The notes: a model not told the origin generated them from the letters alone. A stretch of DNA of 32,529 bases from Flavobacteria bacterium RIFCSPLOWO2_12_FULL_35_11 (GCA_001800975.1 MGWK01000045.1:1-32529), one strand, 5' to 3'; positions 7,406-15,742 are shown, counted from the stretch's first letter. A program made the numbers and translations.

Positions 7406-9031
7406 ATGAAAAATATTTTAATTTTTATAGTATTTCTAAGTTTATATTGCCCAAAAAGTTTTGGGCAAGAGCGCAATGGTGTGCTAAAAGGAAAAGTATC
7501 CTTTGTAACGTCCCAAAATGTTTATGTTAAATTTGAAAATACAGAAAACATACAAATTGGTGATACTTTAAAAATTGCAAGCAATATCAGTCCTTGTATT
7601 GTAGTCAATAATAAATCTTCCAATTCTTGTGTAGGTATATTAATTAATGGTTGTGAGGTAAAAAAGGATGATGATATCATATTTGCATATATAATCATAA
7701 ATGAAGCTGTGAAAGTTTTAAATGATAATTTAGATAAAATTACTGATTCTACTGCTATTAAAACCAATACATCTGTAACTAAAAACACGGAAGACTCAAA
7801 GGATTTAGAAAGAATTTCAGGGAATTTTTCTATTGCAACCTATAGCAATCATTACAATATCAGAGATGACAGGCATAGATTAATGTCGCGTTTTTCTATT
7901 TATGCTGACCACATCAACAATTCAAAATTTTCTTTTGAAACTTATTTAAATTACAACAAGGAAATTTTTTCGGGAACAAATGGCGGAACGGCTAACCAAA
8001 ATCCTTTTAAAGTTTATGATTTGGCTTTAAAATATGATGCAACCCCAACCCTATCAATCGCCCTTGGCAGAAAAATAAATAATAATATGTCATCCGTAGG
8101 TGCCATTGACGGATTGCAAGTTGAAAAATATTTTGGTAAAAATTATGTAGGCGTTATTACCGGATTTAGACCTGATATTTATGATTATGGTTTTAATTCG
8201 AATTTATTTCAATATGGTGCTTATTTTGGCAGAAGTGTGAATAACGAAAATTTAAGTGCGCAAACAACATTAGGAATTATAGAACAACAAAATAGCGGAC
8301 AAATAGACAGAAGGTACACATATTTCCAACACTCAAGTACACTTTTTAATTCGCTAAATCTTTTCTCATCTTTTGAACTGGATATTTATAACAATATCAC
8401 AAGTGATAAATTTAGACTAACCAACCTTTATTTATCTGCCAGATACAGATTCAGCAGTAAATTTAATTTAGGATTGTCTTATGATTCAAGAAAAAATGTG
8501 ATTTATTATGAAACCTTCCAAACTGAAATTGAACGATTGCTTGCCGATGACATTGCACGCCAAGGATTAAGATTTAACGTAAATGCAAGACCAATTAAAT
8601 ATGTAAATACCGGATTCAGCTATAGCCAAAGATTTCAAAGTGACAACCTAAATAAATCAGACAATATGAATGGATTTTTAAGTTTATCCAAAATACCGGC
8701 TTTAGATGGTTCCTTGTCCATTAATTATAATATGAACGCATCAAATTATTTAGAAAGCAGTATCATATCTTTCAGGCATTCAAGAACTTTTTTTAAAGAC
8801 AAACTATTTGCTGATTTTTATTATAGGATTGTGGATTACAACTACTTAAACAATAATATAACTGCAAGCAAACAAAATTATTATGGGGCAGATCTTTCCT
8901 TGAATATTGGAAGAAAATTAATGTTAAGTCTCTCAGGCGAATATTTAACTAGTGATTTAGAAAATAATTATAGAATAAATACAAGAATTGTAAAACGATT
9001 TAACAACCAAAAAAAGAAAAATAAATTATGA
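7406..9031 (+). CDS. outer-membrane beta-barrel protein of the cytochrome cluster
   Basis: 541-residue protein with a signal peptide (about 1-20, ending SFGQ). Residues 21-110 form a small beta-rich domain with VLKGKVSFVTSQNVYVKF and three cysteines (about 64, 74 and 82), not arranged as CXXC or CXXCH. From about 135 to the end the sequence alternates polar and hydrophobic or aromatic residues in many short strands separated by turns, as in outer-membrane barrels; the last strand is TRIVKRF, followed by a lysine-rich tail instead of a terminal aromatic residue. I do not recognise a named family. It starts 6 bases after the 42-haem cytochrome and overlaps the lipoprotein gene by 4. By position it could be the porin that lets the cytochrome cross or reach the outer membrane, as MtrB does in Mtr conduits, but this is inference; no sequence likeness to MtrB is claimed. 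Confidence 0.75.
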   Translation: MKNILIFIVFLSLYCPKSFGQERNGVLKGKVSFVTSQNVYVKFENTENIQIGDTLKIASNISPCIVVNNKSSNSCVGILINGCEVKKDDDIIFAYIIINEAVKVLNDNLDKITDSTAIKTNTSVTKNTEDSKDLERISGNFSIATYSNHYNIRDDRHRLMSRFSIYADHINNSKFSFETYLNYNKEIFSGTNGGTANQNPFKVYDLALKYDATPTLSIALGRKINNNMSSVGAIDGLQVEKYFGKNYVGVITGFRPDIYDYGFNSNLFQYGAYFGRSVNNENLSAQTTLGIIEQQNSGQIDRRYTYFQHSSTLFNSLNLFSSFELDIYNNITSDKFRLTNLYLSARYRFSSKFNLGLSYDSRKNVIYYETFQTEIERLLADDIARQGLRFNVNARPIKYVNTGFSYSQRFQSDNLNKSDNMNGFLSLSKIPALDGSLSINYNMNASNYLESSIISFRHSRTFFKDKLFADFYYRIVDYNYLNNNITASKQNYYGADLSLNIGRKLMLSLSGEYLTSDLENNYRINTRIVKRFNNQKKKNKL

Positions 9032-9846
9032 ATTCAAAACTAAAATTACCAGTTTACTTAACCGTTATTTTGTTAAGTATTTTTGCTTGCAACAATGGCC
9101 CGAAAGTAATCACTTCATCAAGTGATCAACCAAAAAATGAGTCAAAAACAGGAATATTTTCGGATGAATCGCCTACTGAATTAAGTAGTGCTGACAATTC
9201 AACCTCAAATGATGCTTTACATACCGTTAAAGTTAATGAAATACTTCCATCATCAAAATATTTATACATTAATGTGAATGAAGAAGGTGTTGAAGAACCA
9301 TTTTGGATTGCTACCCGCATCATGGATATCAATGTGGGCGAAATCTATTTTTATAATGGCGGTTTGCTTAAAACCAATTATGAAAGTAAAGAATATAATA
9401 AAGTCTTTGAGAAGATTTATTTAATTTCTTCCAATTTAGTACCGGCAGACCACGCCAATAACCCTGGCCTTTTGGAAAAAAGCAATGCAACAACCGTGAA
9501 GCCTAAATTAAAAAATTTACCAAAACCAATTTCATCACCTGTAAAAATAGTTACGGTAAAAGGATCGGTAAAAATTGCAGAATTGGTTAAGAATTTTAAA
9601 AAACACGAAGGAAAAACCATACAAATAAGTGGTGTTTGCGTAAAAATAAATGCCAATATTATGGGTAAAAACTGGATTCATCTTAAAGACGGCAGCAAAG
9701 ATGAATATGATCTGGTTGTTACTTCCAATGAAATTATAAATGAAGGAACAATTGTAACTATAAAGGCAAAAGTAGCTTTAAACAAGGATTTTGGAGCAGG
9801 TTATAAATATGATTTAATTTTAGAAGAAGGTGTGGTTATTCATTAA
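9028..9846 (+). CDS. OB-fold lipoprotein
   Basis: 272-residue lipoprotein: hydrophobic signal and lipobox SIFAC with C21 as the lipidated residue. A Ser/Asn-rich linker follows. Residues about 65-150 (YLYINVNEEGVEEPFWIAT, then VGEIYFYNGG) resemble the small beta domain of NrfJ-like proteins found beside cytochrome c genes. Residues about 180-272 form a second OB-like domain with GKTIQISGVCVKIN, MGKNWIHLKDG and KDFGAGYKYD. ATGA overlap with the barrel gene indicates translational coupling. Its role is unknown; likely options are a lipid-anchored accessory that helps assemble or hold the cytochromes, or a chaperone for them. It lacks a CXXCH motif and I see no clear haem ligand pair. Confidence 0.75.
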   Translation: MNSKLKLPVYLTVILLSIFACNNGPKVITSSSDQPKNESKTGIFSDESPTELSSADNSTSNDALHTVKVNEILPSSKYLYINVNEEGVEEPFWIATRIMDINVGEIYFYNGGLLKTNYESKEYNKVFEKIYLISSNLVPADHANNPGLLEKSNATTVKPKLKNLPKPISSPVKIVTVKGSVKIAELVKNFKKHEGKTIQISGVCVKINANIMGKNWIHLKDGSKDEYDLVVTSNEIINEGTIVTIKAKVALNKDFGAGYKYDLILEEGVVIH

Positions 9847-9896
9847 AAGTAACTTGGCAGAAAAACAAAAATCACAAAAATTTTACCACTAATTTT

Positions 9897-12800
9897 ATGA
9901 AGAAATATCTTACAAAAGCCAAAAATATTTTAGCACCAATTTTTAATACAAGAGCAGCTGGTGCTTATATGTTATTGTTTGCAATTGCCATTGGTGTTGC
10001 CACATTTATAGAAAATGATTTTGGAACCAGTTCAGCCCAAAAAATTGTGTTTAAATCTTGGTGGTTTGAACTTTTACTGACGCTATTCAGCATAAGTATT
10101 GTGGTGAACATTTTTCAATTTAATATGGTTAAACAAAAGAAATGGACACTGCTTCTTTTTCATTCCGCAATTGTAATTATAGTAATAGGTGCCGGCGTTA
10201 CAAGATATTTTGGATTTGAAGGAATCATGCATATTAGAGAAAATGAAACTTCTAACAGTTTTCTTTCGGCCAATACTTTTTTAAAATTTAAGGTGCTTAA
10301 AAATAATGAAAATTTTGATTTTGATGAAGAAGTCCTTTTTGCATCTTTAGGCAATAATAATTGGCACAACTCCTACTTAATTGGAACTGATTTAATTGAT
10401 GTCACCGTTAAAAAATTCATCCCAAATCCAATTCAAAAATTAAATGCAAGTCCTAACGGAAAACCAACATTAAAAATTGTGGTTGCAGGAATGGGAGGAC
10501 GCGAAGAATATATTTTAAGCAAAGGTGATACAGAAAGGTTTGGAAACTTGGTGTACAATTTTAATGAAAATGAAATTCCAGGAGCAATAAATATTATTTA
10601 TAAAAATGATTCCTTGTTTTTTAAAACGGACAAAGTTTTTTCACAAATGGTCATGGCAACACAAACAAAAGATACCATTTATCCCTCAGCAAATTACAAG
10701 CCTTTAATGTTGCGTTCTTTATATTCAGACGGAATGAATAATTTTGTTTTGCCAGAATTTAATAAAAGTAGTGAAGTCACCATAGATTCAGAGGACCCCA
10801 AAGTAAAAAACACCAGCAAGAATGGGATTTTAATAGAAATTACAGTTAACGGAAAAACCAAAGAAACTTACGTTTATGAAAACAAAGGATCTGAAGGAAA
10901 TCCTGTTGAACTTAATTTTGAGAATTTAAATTTATTGGTTTCTTTTGGCGCAAAAGAACAAACCCTGCCCTTTTCAATTAAGTTAAAAAAGTTTATTATG
11001 GATAAATATCCGGGAACGGAAAGTGCGTCTTCTTATGCAAGTGAAGTTCAATTGTTAGACAACAACAATACTTTTATAAAGGATTTTCGCATTTATATGA
11101 ACAATATTTTAACGCATAATGGCTACCGCTTTTTCCAATCGTCTTTTGATCAGGATGAAAAAGGCACTTACCTAAGTGTTAACAACGATTTTTGGGGAAC
11201 TTTGATATCTTATATTGGTTATATTGTACTAACTATAGGAATGCTTTTAACTTTTTTTAATAAAAAAACGAGGTTTCATCAATTAACACAAAAAATTAAA
11301 AAATTAAGGGAAAATACCGCTTCTACCCTGTTTCTTCTCTTTTTTCTGTTTTCTTCAACCTTATTATTTTCGCAAACACAAGAAAATTCTGTCAATTTAA
11401 ATCATGTTGTTAGTCTTGACCATGCCAATAAATTCAGCAAACTTGTTGTGCAGGATTTTAGAGGAAGGATGAAACCTGTTCATACTTTATCGAGGGAAAT
11501 TTTAAGAAAATTATCAAAGAAGGAATCCTTTAACGGATTAAGTGCCGATCAGGTTATTTTGAGTATGTATGCCAATCCGGGTGATTGGACTGGAGAAAAA
11601 ATTATTAAATTGGGAAAACATGAAGATATTAAACGAAAATTAGGGGTAACAAATGATTTTATTTCTTACAGAGATTTCTTTTCAGAGAATGGGGATTATA
11701 AATTAAGGGATGTTGTGGCTGAAGCCAATGGATTAAAACCTATGGATAGAGGTGTTTATGAAAAAGAGCTGCTTAAATTAGATGAAAAACTTAACATTTT
11801 AAGTATGTTGTTTTCCGGAAGTTTATTAAAAATAATTCCTACTGCAAATGATCCCAATAATACCTGGGTTTCAACGGATACCCACAATCACGGCAACGAA
11901 AGTCATCAAGAAAACACAATAGCCCCTAAATTTTTTAACGCATATAGCTTGGGGCTCCAGAAAGCCATTGAAACTAAGGATTATAGCTTTGTTGACACTG
12001 CTGTGAGTGAACTAAAGGCTTATCAAATTCAAGCTGGAGGTTCAATTATGCCATCCAATTCAAAAATTAATGCTGAAATATTTCTTAATAATTTTAATAT
12101 TTTTAGTCGTTTGGCAATTGTCTATATACTGCTCGGATTGGCATTTTTGTTTTTCTTGTTCTTATCTGTTTTCAGACCAAAAATAAATTTAAATAAAATT
12201 TACAAAATATTATTCCTGTTGGTTTTAATAGGCTTTGCCTGTCATACTGTCGGACTCGGAATAAGATGGTATGTTTCGGGCAGGGCACCTTGGAGTAATG
12301 GTTACGAATCCATGATTTATATAGCTTGGACTTCAACGCTGGCAGGTATTTTATTTACAAGAAAATCATTTGGAGGTTTGGCGGCAACCATGGTTTTAGC
12401 GGCTACAATTCTCATGGTTTCCACTTTAAGTTTTTTAGATCCTGAAATTACGCCATTGGTGCCAGTTTTAAAATCTTATTGGTTAACCATACACGTTTCT
12501 TTGGAAGCCGGCAGCTACGGTTTTTTAATGTTAGGAGCCATAATAGGATTAATGAATTTAACGCTTATGATTTTTCTAAATGAATCAAATAAAAATAATA
12601 TTAAAAGAATTATTCAAGAAATGTCGTATATCAGCGAAATGACCTTGATAGGAGGATTATTTATGCTAAGTATTGGAACTTATTTAGGCGGTGTTTGGGC
12701 AAATGAATCTTGGGGAAGATATTGGGGATGGGACGCAAAAGAAACTTGGGCGCTTGTCTCAATTCTTGTTTATGCGTTTATATTGCACATGAGATTAATC

Positions 12801-13025
12801 CCAAAATTAAATGGATTATTCTCTTATAATGTAGCCACTATTTTTGGGTTGGGCTCTGTGGTAATGACTTATTATGGCGTAAACTATTACCTGTCCGGAC
12901 TCCATTCTTATGCAACTGGCGATCCAATTCCAATTCCAAATTGGGTGTATGTTTTTGTGGTTTACATCATAATTTTAAGTACGCTCGCCTATTTAAAAAA
13001 GAGAAAATTCAAAATAATTTCTTAA
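9897..13025 (+). CDS. ccsBA: fused cytochrome c synthetase CcsBA (system II)
   Basis: 1042-residue membrane protein that exports haem and joins it to CXXCH motifs on the outer face of the inner membrane. The N-terminal half is ResB/CcsB-like: three helices within residues 20-105, a long periplasmic domain, and a helix at about 415-440. A second hydrophobic stretch at about 470-487 precedes a periplasmic region (about 490-725). The CcsA core follows with the WWD haem-handling motif WGRYWGWDAKETW (939-951) and conserved-type histidines H783, H866 and H1003. A His-rich stretch, THNHGNESHQ, begins near residue 662. The gap to the lipoprotein gene is 50 bases, so it probably belongs to the same operon and serves the 65 haem sites encoded upstream. 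Whether the genome also has a housekeeping CcsBA cannot be seen here. Confidence 0.95.
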   Translation: MKKYLTKAKNILAPIFNTRAAGAYMLLFAIAIGVATFIENDFGTSSAQKIVFKSWWFELLLTLFSISIVVNIFQFNMVKQKKWTLLLFHSAIVIIVIGAGVTRYFGFEGIMHIRENETSNSFLSANTFLKFKVLKNNENFDFDEEVLFASLGNNNWHNSYLIGTDLIDVTVKKFIPNPIQKLNASPNGKPTLKIVVAGMGGREEYILSKGDTERFGNLVYNFNENEIPGAINIIYKNDSLFFKTDKVFSQMVMATQTKDTIYPSANYKPLMLRSLYSDGMNNFVLPEFNKSSEVTIDSEDPKVKNTSKNGILIEITVNGKTKETYVYENKGSEGNPVELNFENLNLLVSFGAKEQTLPFSIKLKKFIMDKYPGTESASSYASEVQLLDNNNTFIKDFRIYMNNILTHNGYRFFQSSFDQDEKGTYLSVNNDFWGTLISYIGYIVLTIGMLLTFFNKKTRFHQLTQKIKKLRENTASTLFLLFFLFSSTLLFSQTQENSVNLNHVVSLDHANKFSKLVVQDFRGRMKPVHTLSREILRKLSKKESFNGLSADQVILSMYANPGDWTGEKIIKLGKHEDIKRKLGVTNDFISYRDFFSENGDYKLRDVVAEANGLKPMDRGVYEKELLKLDEKLNILSMLFSGSLLKIIPTANDPNNTWVSTDTHNHGNESHQENTIAPKFFNAYSLGLQKAIETKDYSFVDTAVSELKAYQIQAGGSIMPSNSKINAEIFLNNFNIFSRLAIVYILLGLAFLFFLFLSVFRPKINLNKIYKILFLLVLIGFACHTVGLGIRWYVSGRAPWSNGYESMIYIAWTSTLAGILFTRKSFGGLAATMVLAATILMVSTLSFLDPEITPLVPVLKSYWLTIHVSLEAGSYGFLMLGAIIGLMNLTLMIFLNESNKNNIKRIIQEMSYISEMTLIGGLFMLSIGTYLGGVWANESWGRYWGWDAKETWALVSILVYAFILHMRLIPKLNGLFSYNVATIFGLGSVVMTYYGVNYYLSGLHSYATGDPIPIPNWVYVFVVYIIILSTLAYLKKRKFKIIS

Positions 13026-13046
13026 ATTTCATTAACCAATAGCTAC

Positions 13047-13088
13047 AAATGGCTGTCGAATCTACAAAAGAATCTACAGCCATTTTTT
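13047..13088 (+). terminator. rho-independent terminator of the redox operon
   Basis: Perfect 10-bp stem aaatggctgt (13047-13056) with acagccattt (13076-13085); the inner loop can pair further (cgaatct/agaatct region is partly symmetric). A run of six T (13083-13088) ends it. It lies 22 bases after the ccsBA stop. Confidence 0.8.
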
Positions 13089-13120
13089 AATAATAAAACT
13101 ACCTGTTTCAAAATATTTTG

Positions 13121-13200
13121 GGTGTTCCCGCTAAAAAGCGGTCGGGCTTTACGTTCCAAACCGTCATTGCGAGCCGAGCGTGGCAATCTTTTGAACATAT
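13121..13200. repeat. intergenic palindromic repeat remnants
   Basis: Two pieces of sequence typical of dispersed repeats in Bacteroidota genomes: ggtgttcccgct with a ccgct/agcgg hairpin (13128-13141) and tcgggcttt, then cattgcgagccgagcgtggc, which has attgc/gcaat ends. An apparent 63-codon frame across it (13122-13313) has no coding character and translates to the well-known SLRAERGNL-type repeat artefact. Family membership rests on recollection of such repeats, not on a search. Confidence 0.55.
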
Positions 13201-13272
13201 TCCTTAACAAACTCGCAACGCCGGGTTTTCCACTTCAATCCCTAACACAATTAGAATTAATATTCAATAATT

Positions 13273-13770
13273 TTATTTTTGCTTTTTTGAAAATAAAATT
13301 TGAAAACCAATAGCAATTGTGGCCGATACAAAACTAAAAGTCATCAATGTTCCCGAAAATATTACCACATATTTAAACCAGGTGATACCGCTCCAAAGCA
13401 TATAAATACCACCAAAAGTTAAAATGATGGATAAAAAAGGCTCTATCATTAAAAAATATTTAAACTTTTTATTGATGGAAGTTGTGGCAAGAATTAAGGA
13501 AAGCATAAAGAAAATGACCGATAAGGAAAGAATATGGTTATGGACAACCGTCAAAATCTCTCCTTCACTTTTTTTGAATTTCATGACTTCAGCGGCTTCA
13601 TCATTTTCATTTCCTAAATAATGACTTTCAATTTCCGAAGAGTTCATGGAAGTCGTATTGTTTACAAAACTCAATCCGCCATAAAAACCAACACTAAGTA
13701 CGATTATAAATACTAAAATAAGTGATTTTATTTCTTTTGGAAATTGGTGTATGATCCCGTGAATTTGCAT
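13273..13770 (-). CDS. small four-helix membrane protein of unknown function
   Basis: 165 residues with helices at about 16-33, 78-98, 105-125 and 132-157 and a soluble loop (35-75) between the first two. A HNH triplet (about residues 75-77) precedes the second helix; histidines there could bind metal or haem but nothing proves it. I do not recognise the family. Its ATG overlaps the stop of the FMN-binding protein gene (TAATG), so the two are translationally coupled and presumably act together. A fragment of a second copy lies at 1-122. The gene converges on the cytochrome operon, with terminator and repeats between them. Confidence 0.75.
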   Translation of the reverse strand: MQIHGIIHQFPKEIKSLILVFIIVLSVGFYGGLSFVNNTTSMNSSEIESHYLGNENDEAAEVMKFKKSEGEILTVVHNHILSLSVIFFMLSLILATTSINKKFKYFLMIEPFLSIILTFGGIYMLWSGITWFKYVVIFSGTLMTFSFVSATIAIGFQILFSKKQK

Positions 13771-14294
13771 TATAGTTGTTTTTTATTGTGTAATATTGTG
13801 ACTGTTTTCAGCAGTTTATTTACTTCATTGGTTATCGATTTTGCTGAAATTGTTGCTCCGGAAATTGCTGCAATGTCTTTTTGATAGGTTAAATTTTCAG
13901 TTGTTTTTTTTCCATTAAACTGATTCAACCATCGCTTGCTCCCCACTTCTGAACCGTGATCTTCCCTATAAACCAAAACTTTTACTTTTGAAACAATAAG
14001 GTCTTTGTCAAAAATAACAATAAAATCGAAATAATCGGCTTTTCCAAAAGCCTGTCCAAAATAATAATAGCCCACTATTTTTTCTTCATTTTTTATTTTA
14101 AAGAAATTGGTGTCATCAATTTTTATTGGTAGCGTTTTATTTACTTCCGAAGAAACAGAAATTGGCTGCTTTGAATATTTTACCAAATTAAACACCGTTT
14201 TTATTTCTTTTTCAATCAATGCTTCAATCTTTTTGTTTGTTGTGAAGCTTGAAATTAAAAGTACTATGATGGCTAGAAAGGCTATTTTTTTCAT
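13770..14294 (-). CDS. FMN-binding domain protein (RnfG/NqrC-type flavinylation motif)
   Basis: About 174 residues with an N-terminal signal or anchor (MKKIAFLAIIVLLISSF). The FMN-binding domain carries ISGATISAKS near the C-terminus, matching the SGATxS motif whose Thr is linked to FMN by ApbE in RnfG and NqrC relatives, and the YREDHGSEVGSKRWL segment common upstream of it. It therefore probably carries covalent FMN outside the cytoplasm and shuttles electrons. The start at 14294 puts the signal peptide at residue 1; an in-frame ATG at 14315 would add MPFHMYK. It follows the porin gene after a 209-base gap filled by an inverted-repeat element and is coupled to the membrane-protein gene downstream. 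The electron partner is unknown. Confidence 0.82.
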   Translation of the reverse strand: MKKIAFLAIIVLLISSFTTNKKIEALIEKEIKTVFNLVKYSKQPISVSSEVNKTLPIKIDDTNFFKIKNEEKIVGYYYFGQAFGKADYFDFIVIFDKDLIVSKVKVLVYREDHGSEVGSKRWLNQFNGKKTTENLTYQKDIAAISGATISAKSITNEVNKLLKTVTILHNKKQL

Positions 14295-14333
14295 TTTATA
14301 CATGTGAAATGGCATTAAAAATAATGATGATTA

Positions 14334-14491
14334 AATGAGGCTGCCTTAAAAGTCGGCTTAACCGCAATGTTCGCAAAGAAGGTGCAATGCTCGCAATGTG
14401 TTAAGTTATTAAAATCAGCACTTTGCGTTCCTTGCGAAAAACCTAGCGTCCCTCGCGGTTAAAAAATGAAATCTTTTTATACAGCCTCATT
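14334..14491. repeat. 158-bp inverted-repeat (MITE-like) element
   Basis: Ends are perfect inverted repeats: aatgaggctg (14334-14343) and cagcctcatt (14482-14491). Inside, ttaaccgcaatgttcgcaaa and the region ending ctcgcggttaa (to 14461) form an imperfect second inversion, so the whole element could fold into a long hairpin. Motifs of the cgcaaag/ctttgcg kind are typical of dispersed non-coding repeats in Bacteroidota. It sits between the porin gene and the FMN-binding gene and holds no plausible gene. Confidence 0.7.
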
Positions 14492-14503
14492 ATAATTTAT
14501 GTT

Positions 14504-15628
14504 TTAGAATGAAACCGCGACGCCGGCATTAAATTGTTTTGCTGTATCGCTGCCTGCAACTGCATTGTTCATTAACTGATAATCTATTTTAAAAGCAGCG
14601 CCATTCGCCACTTTATAATTCAATCCAAAAATAATTTCATCTCTGTCAAAAGCGTCATTGGCCACTAAAGTTCCTGCTGTTTCAGCGTGGGTATTGTGTT
14701 TTTCATAACGTAAAAACGGTGTTAGTTTTTCTACGCCCTTTAAATCAAAACTATACGCCACTTCGCCATATAAACCGTACATTTCTGAACCTAAATCTTT
14801 GCCTGTTAGCAGATTGTAATCTTCCGTATCTGTTAAATTTGTGTGAATGTACTGACCTCTTAACTCCAAATTATTGTATTTATAACGTGCATCCAACCCT
14901 ATCATTGAAATACCTACTGTTGATGCTTCAATGGAAGCATCATCCGTTTGGGTTTTTCCAAAATAACCAGCCAATCCCAATCTAAGTCCGGTAATTCCGT
15001 AATAATCCAATTTGGCTGATAAATTTGGTGAATTCACCACAGATTCTGCCCCTTTTTGACGGCCTTTTCGGAATCCGTCCGTTCCACGCAATATTCCTGC
15101 ACCAGCAGCATACGATTTAAATCCGTTAAATAAATACGCTTGATATTTTAGCGATGCGTTGTCTATTTTTCCAGAAAACCCAATACTGATCTCTCTCCAG
15201 GTTGTTGGCACAATATAATTATCAACATTCGGACGCTCTACGCCATAAAACGTGGTTGGTTCGTGAAATTCATTGATAATTCCCATCGGCACCAACATTA
15301 AACCGGCCAAAACATTGAAATTTTCGTTTGCTTTGTACTTTAAATAAGCTTGTTCAACGTAAACTTCTGAAACGTGTTCATATTCAATTTCTGACATAAA
15401 ACTTACTTTTTCGTTGAATTTGTATCCTAAAAACATCACCATTCTGTGGACATCTAATTTTCCGGGCGCTGAACCATCAGGTTCGTTATAATCTATTTGG
15501 GCATATCCGCCAATTGATACGCCTTCTGAAATTATAGTTCCCAAATTTTGGGTGTTTTCATCTGAATTTTCTTGAGCAAATCCTATGAAACCAATTAATA
15601 ATGCTGCGAATAATCTTATATTTTTCAT
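14504..15628 (-). CDS. outer-membrane porin (OprO/OprP-like)
   Basis: 374 residues with a signal peptide (MKNIRLFAALLIGFIGFAQ). The remainder is a sequence of short amphipathic beta strands: GYAQIDYN, MVMFLGYKFNEKVSFMSEI, YVEQAYLKY, LRLGLAGYFGK, ELRGQYIHT, ending in VAVSF with the C-terminal Phe typical of porins. The N-terminal half, with VEQAYLKY and the MLVPMGIINEFHEP segment, resembles phosphate-selective porin O/P family proteins. The substrate cannot be told from sequence. It is the first gene of an apparent operon with the FMN-binding and membrane-protein genes, though a repeat element separates them. Palindromes at 15721-15756 and a -7 box at 15685-15692 lie upstream. Confidence 0.85.
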   Translation of the reverse strand: MKNIRLFAALLIGFIGFAQENSDENTQNLGTIISEGVSIGGYAQIDYNEPDGSAPGKLDVHRMVMFLGYKFNEKVSFMSEIEYEHVSEVYVEQAYLKYKANENFNVLAGLMLVPMGIINEFHEPTTFYGVERPNVDNYIVPTTWREISIGFSGKIDNASLKYQAYLFNGFKSYAAGAGILRGTDGFRKGRQKGAESVVNSPNLSAKLDYYGITGLRLGLAGYFGKTQTDDASIEASTVGISMIGLDARYKYNNLELRGQYIHTNLTDTEDYNLLTGKDLGSEMYGLYGEVAYSFDLKGVEKLTPFLRYEKHNTHAETAGTLVANDAFDRDEIIFGLNYKVANGAAFKIDYQLMNNAVAGSDTAKQFNAGVAVSF

Positions 15629-15684
15629 TTTATAATTTAAGTTAAATTAATTATTTTTATTTAGACTTGTTATAAATAACGTTG

Positions 15685-15692
15685 CAAAAATA
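15685..15692 (-). promoter_or_regulatory. candidate -7 promoter box for the porin gene
   Basis: Minus-strand TATTTTTG fits the Bacteroidota -7 consensus TAnnTTTG. No good TTTG -33 box is seen at the usual 19-21 base distance. The predicted start of transcription, near 15680, would give a leader of about 50 bases. Confidence 0.4.
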
Positions 15693-15720
15693 TATAAGAT
15701 GAAAGAAATAAAAAAGCTTT

Positions 15721-15739
15721 ATTTAGAATAATTATAAAT
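15721..15739. promoter_or_regulatory. 19-bp palindrome, Fur-box-like operator candidate
   Basis: ATTTAGAATAATTATAAAT is a 9-1-9 inverted repeat with one mismatch. Size, symmetry and AT content resemble iron-regulator (Fur or DtxR-type) operators. It lies about 93 bases upstream of the porin ATG. The regulator is inferred only. Confidence 0.4.
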
Positions 15740-15742
15740 AAG

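Noticed and set aside
13122-13313. A 63-codon open frame after ccsBA
   Set aside because: It translates a dispersed non-coding repeat and has no supporting context.
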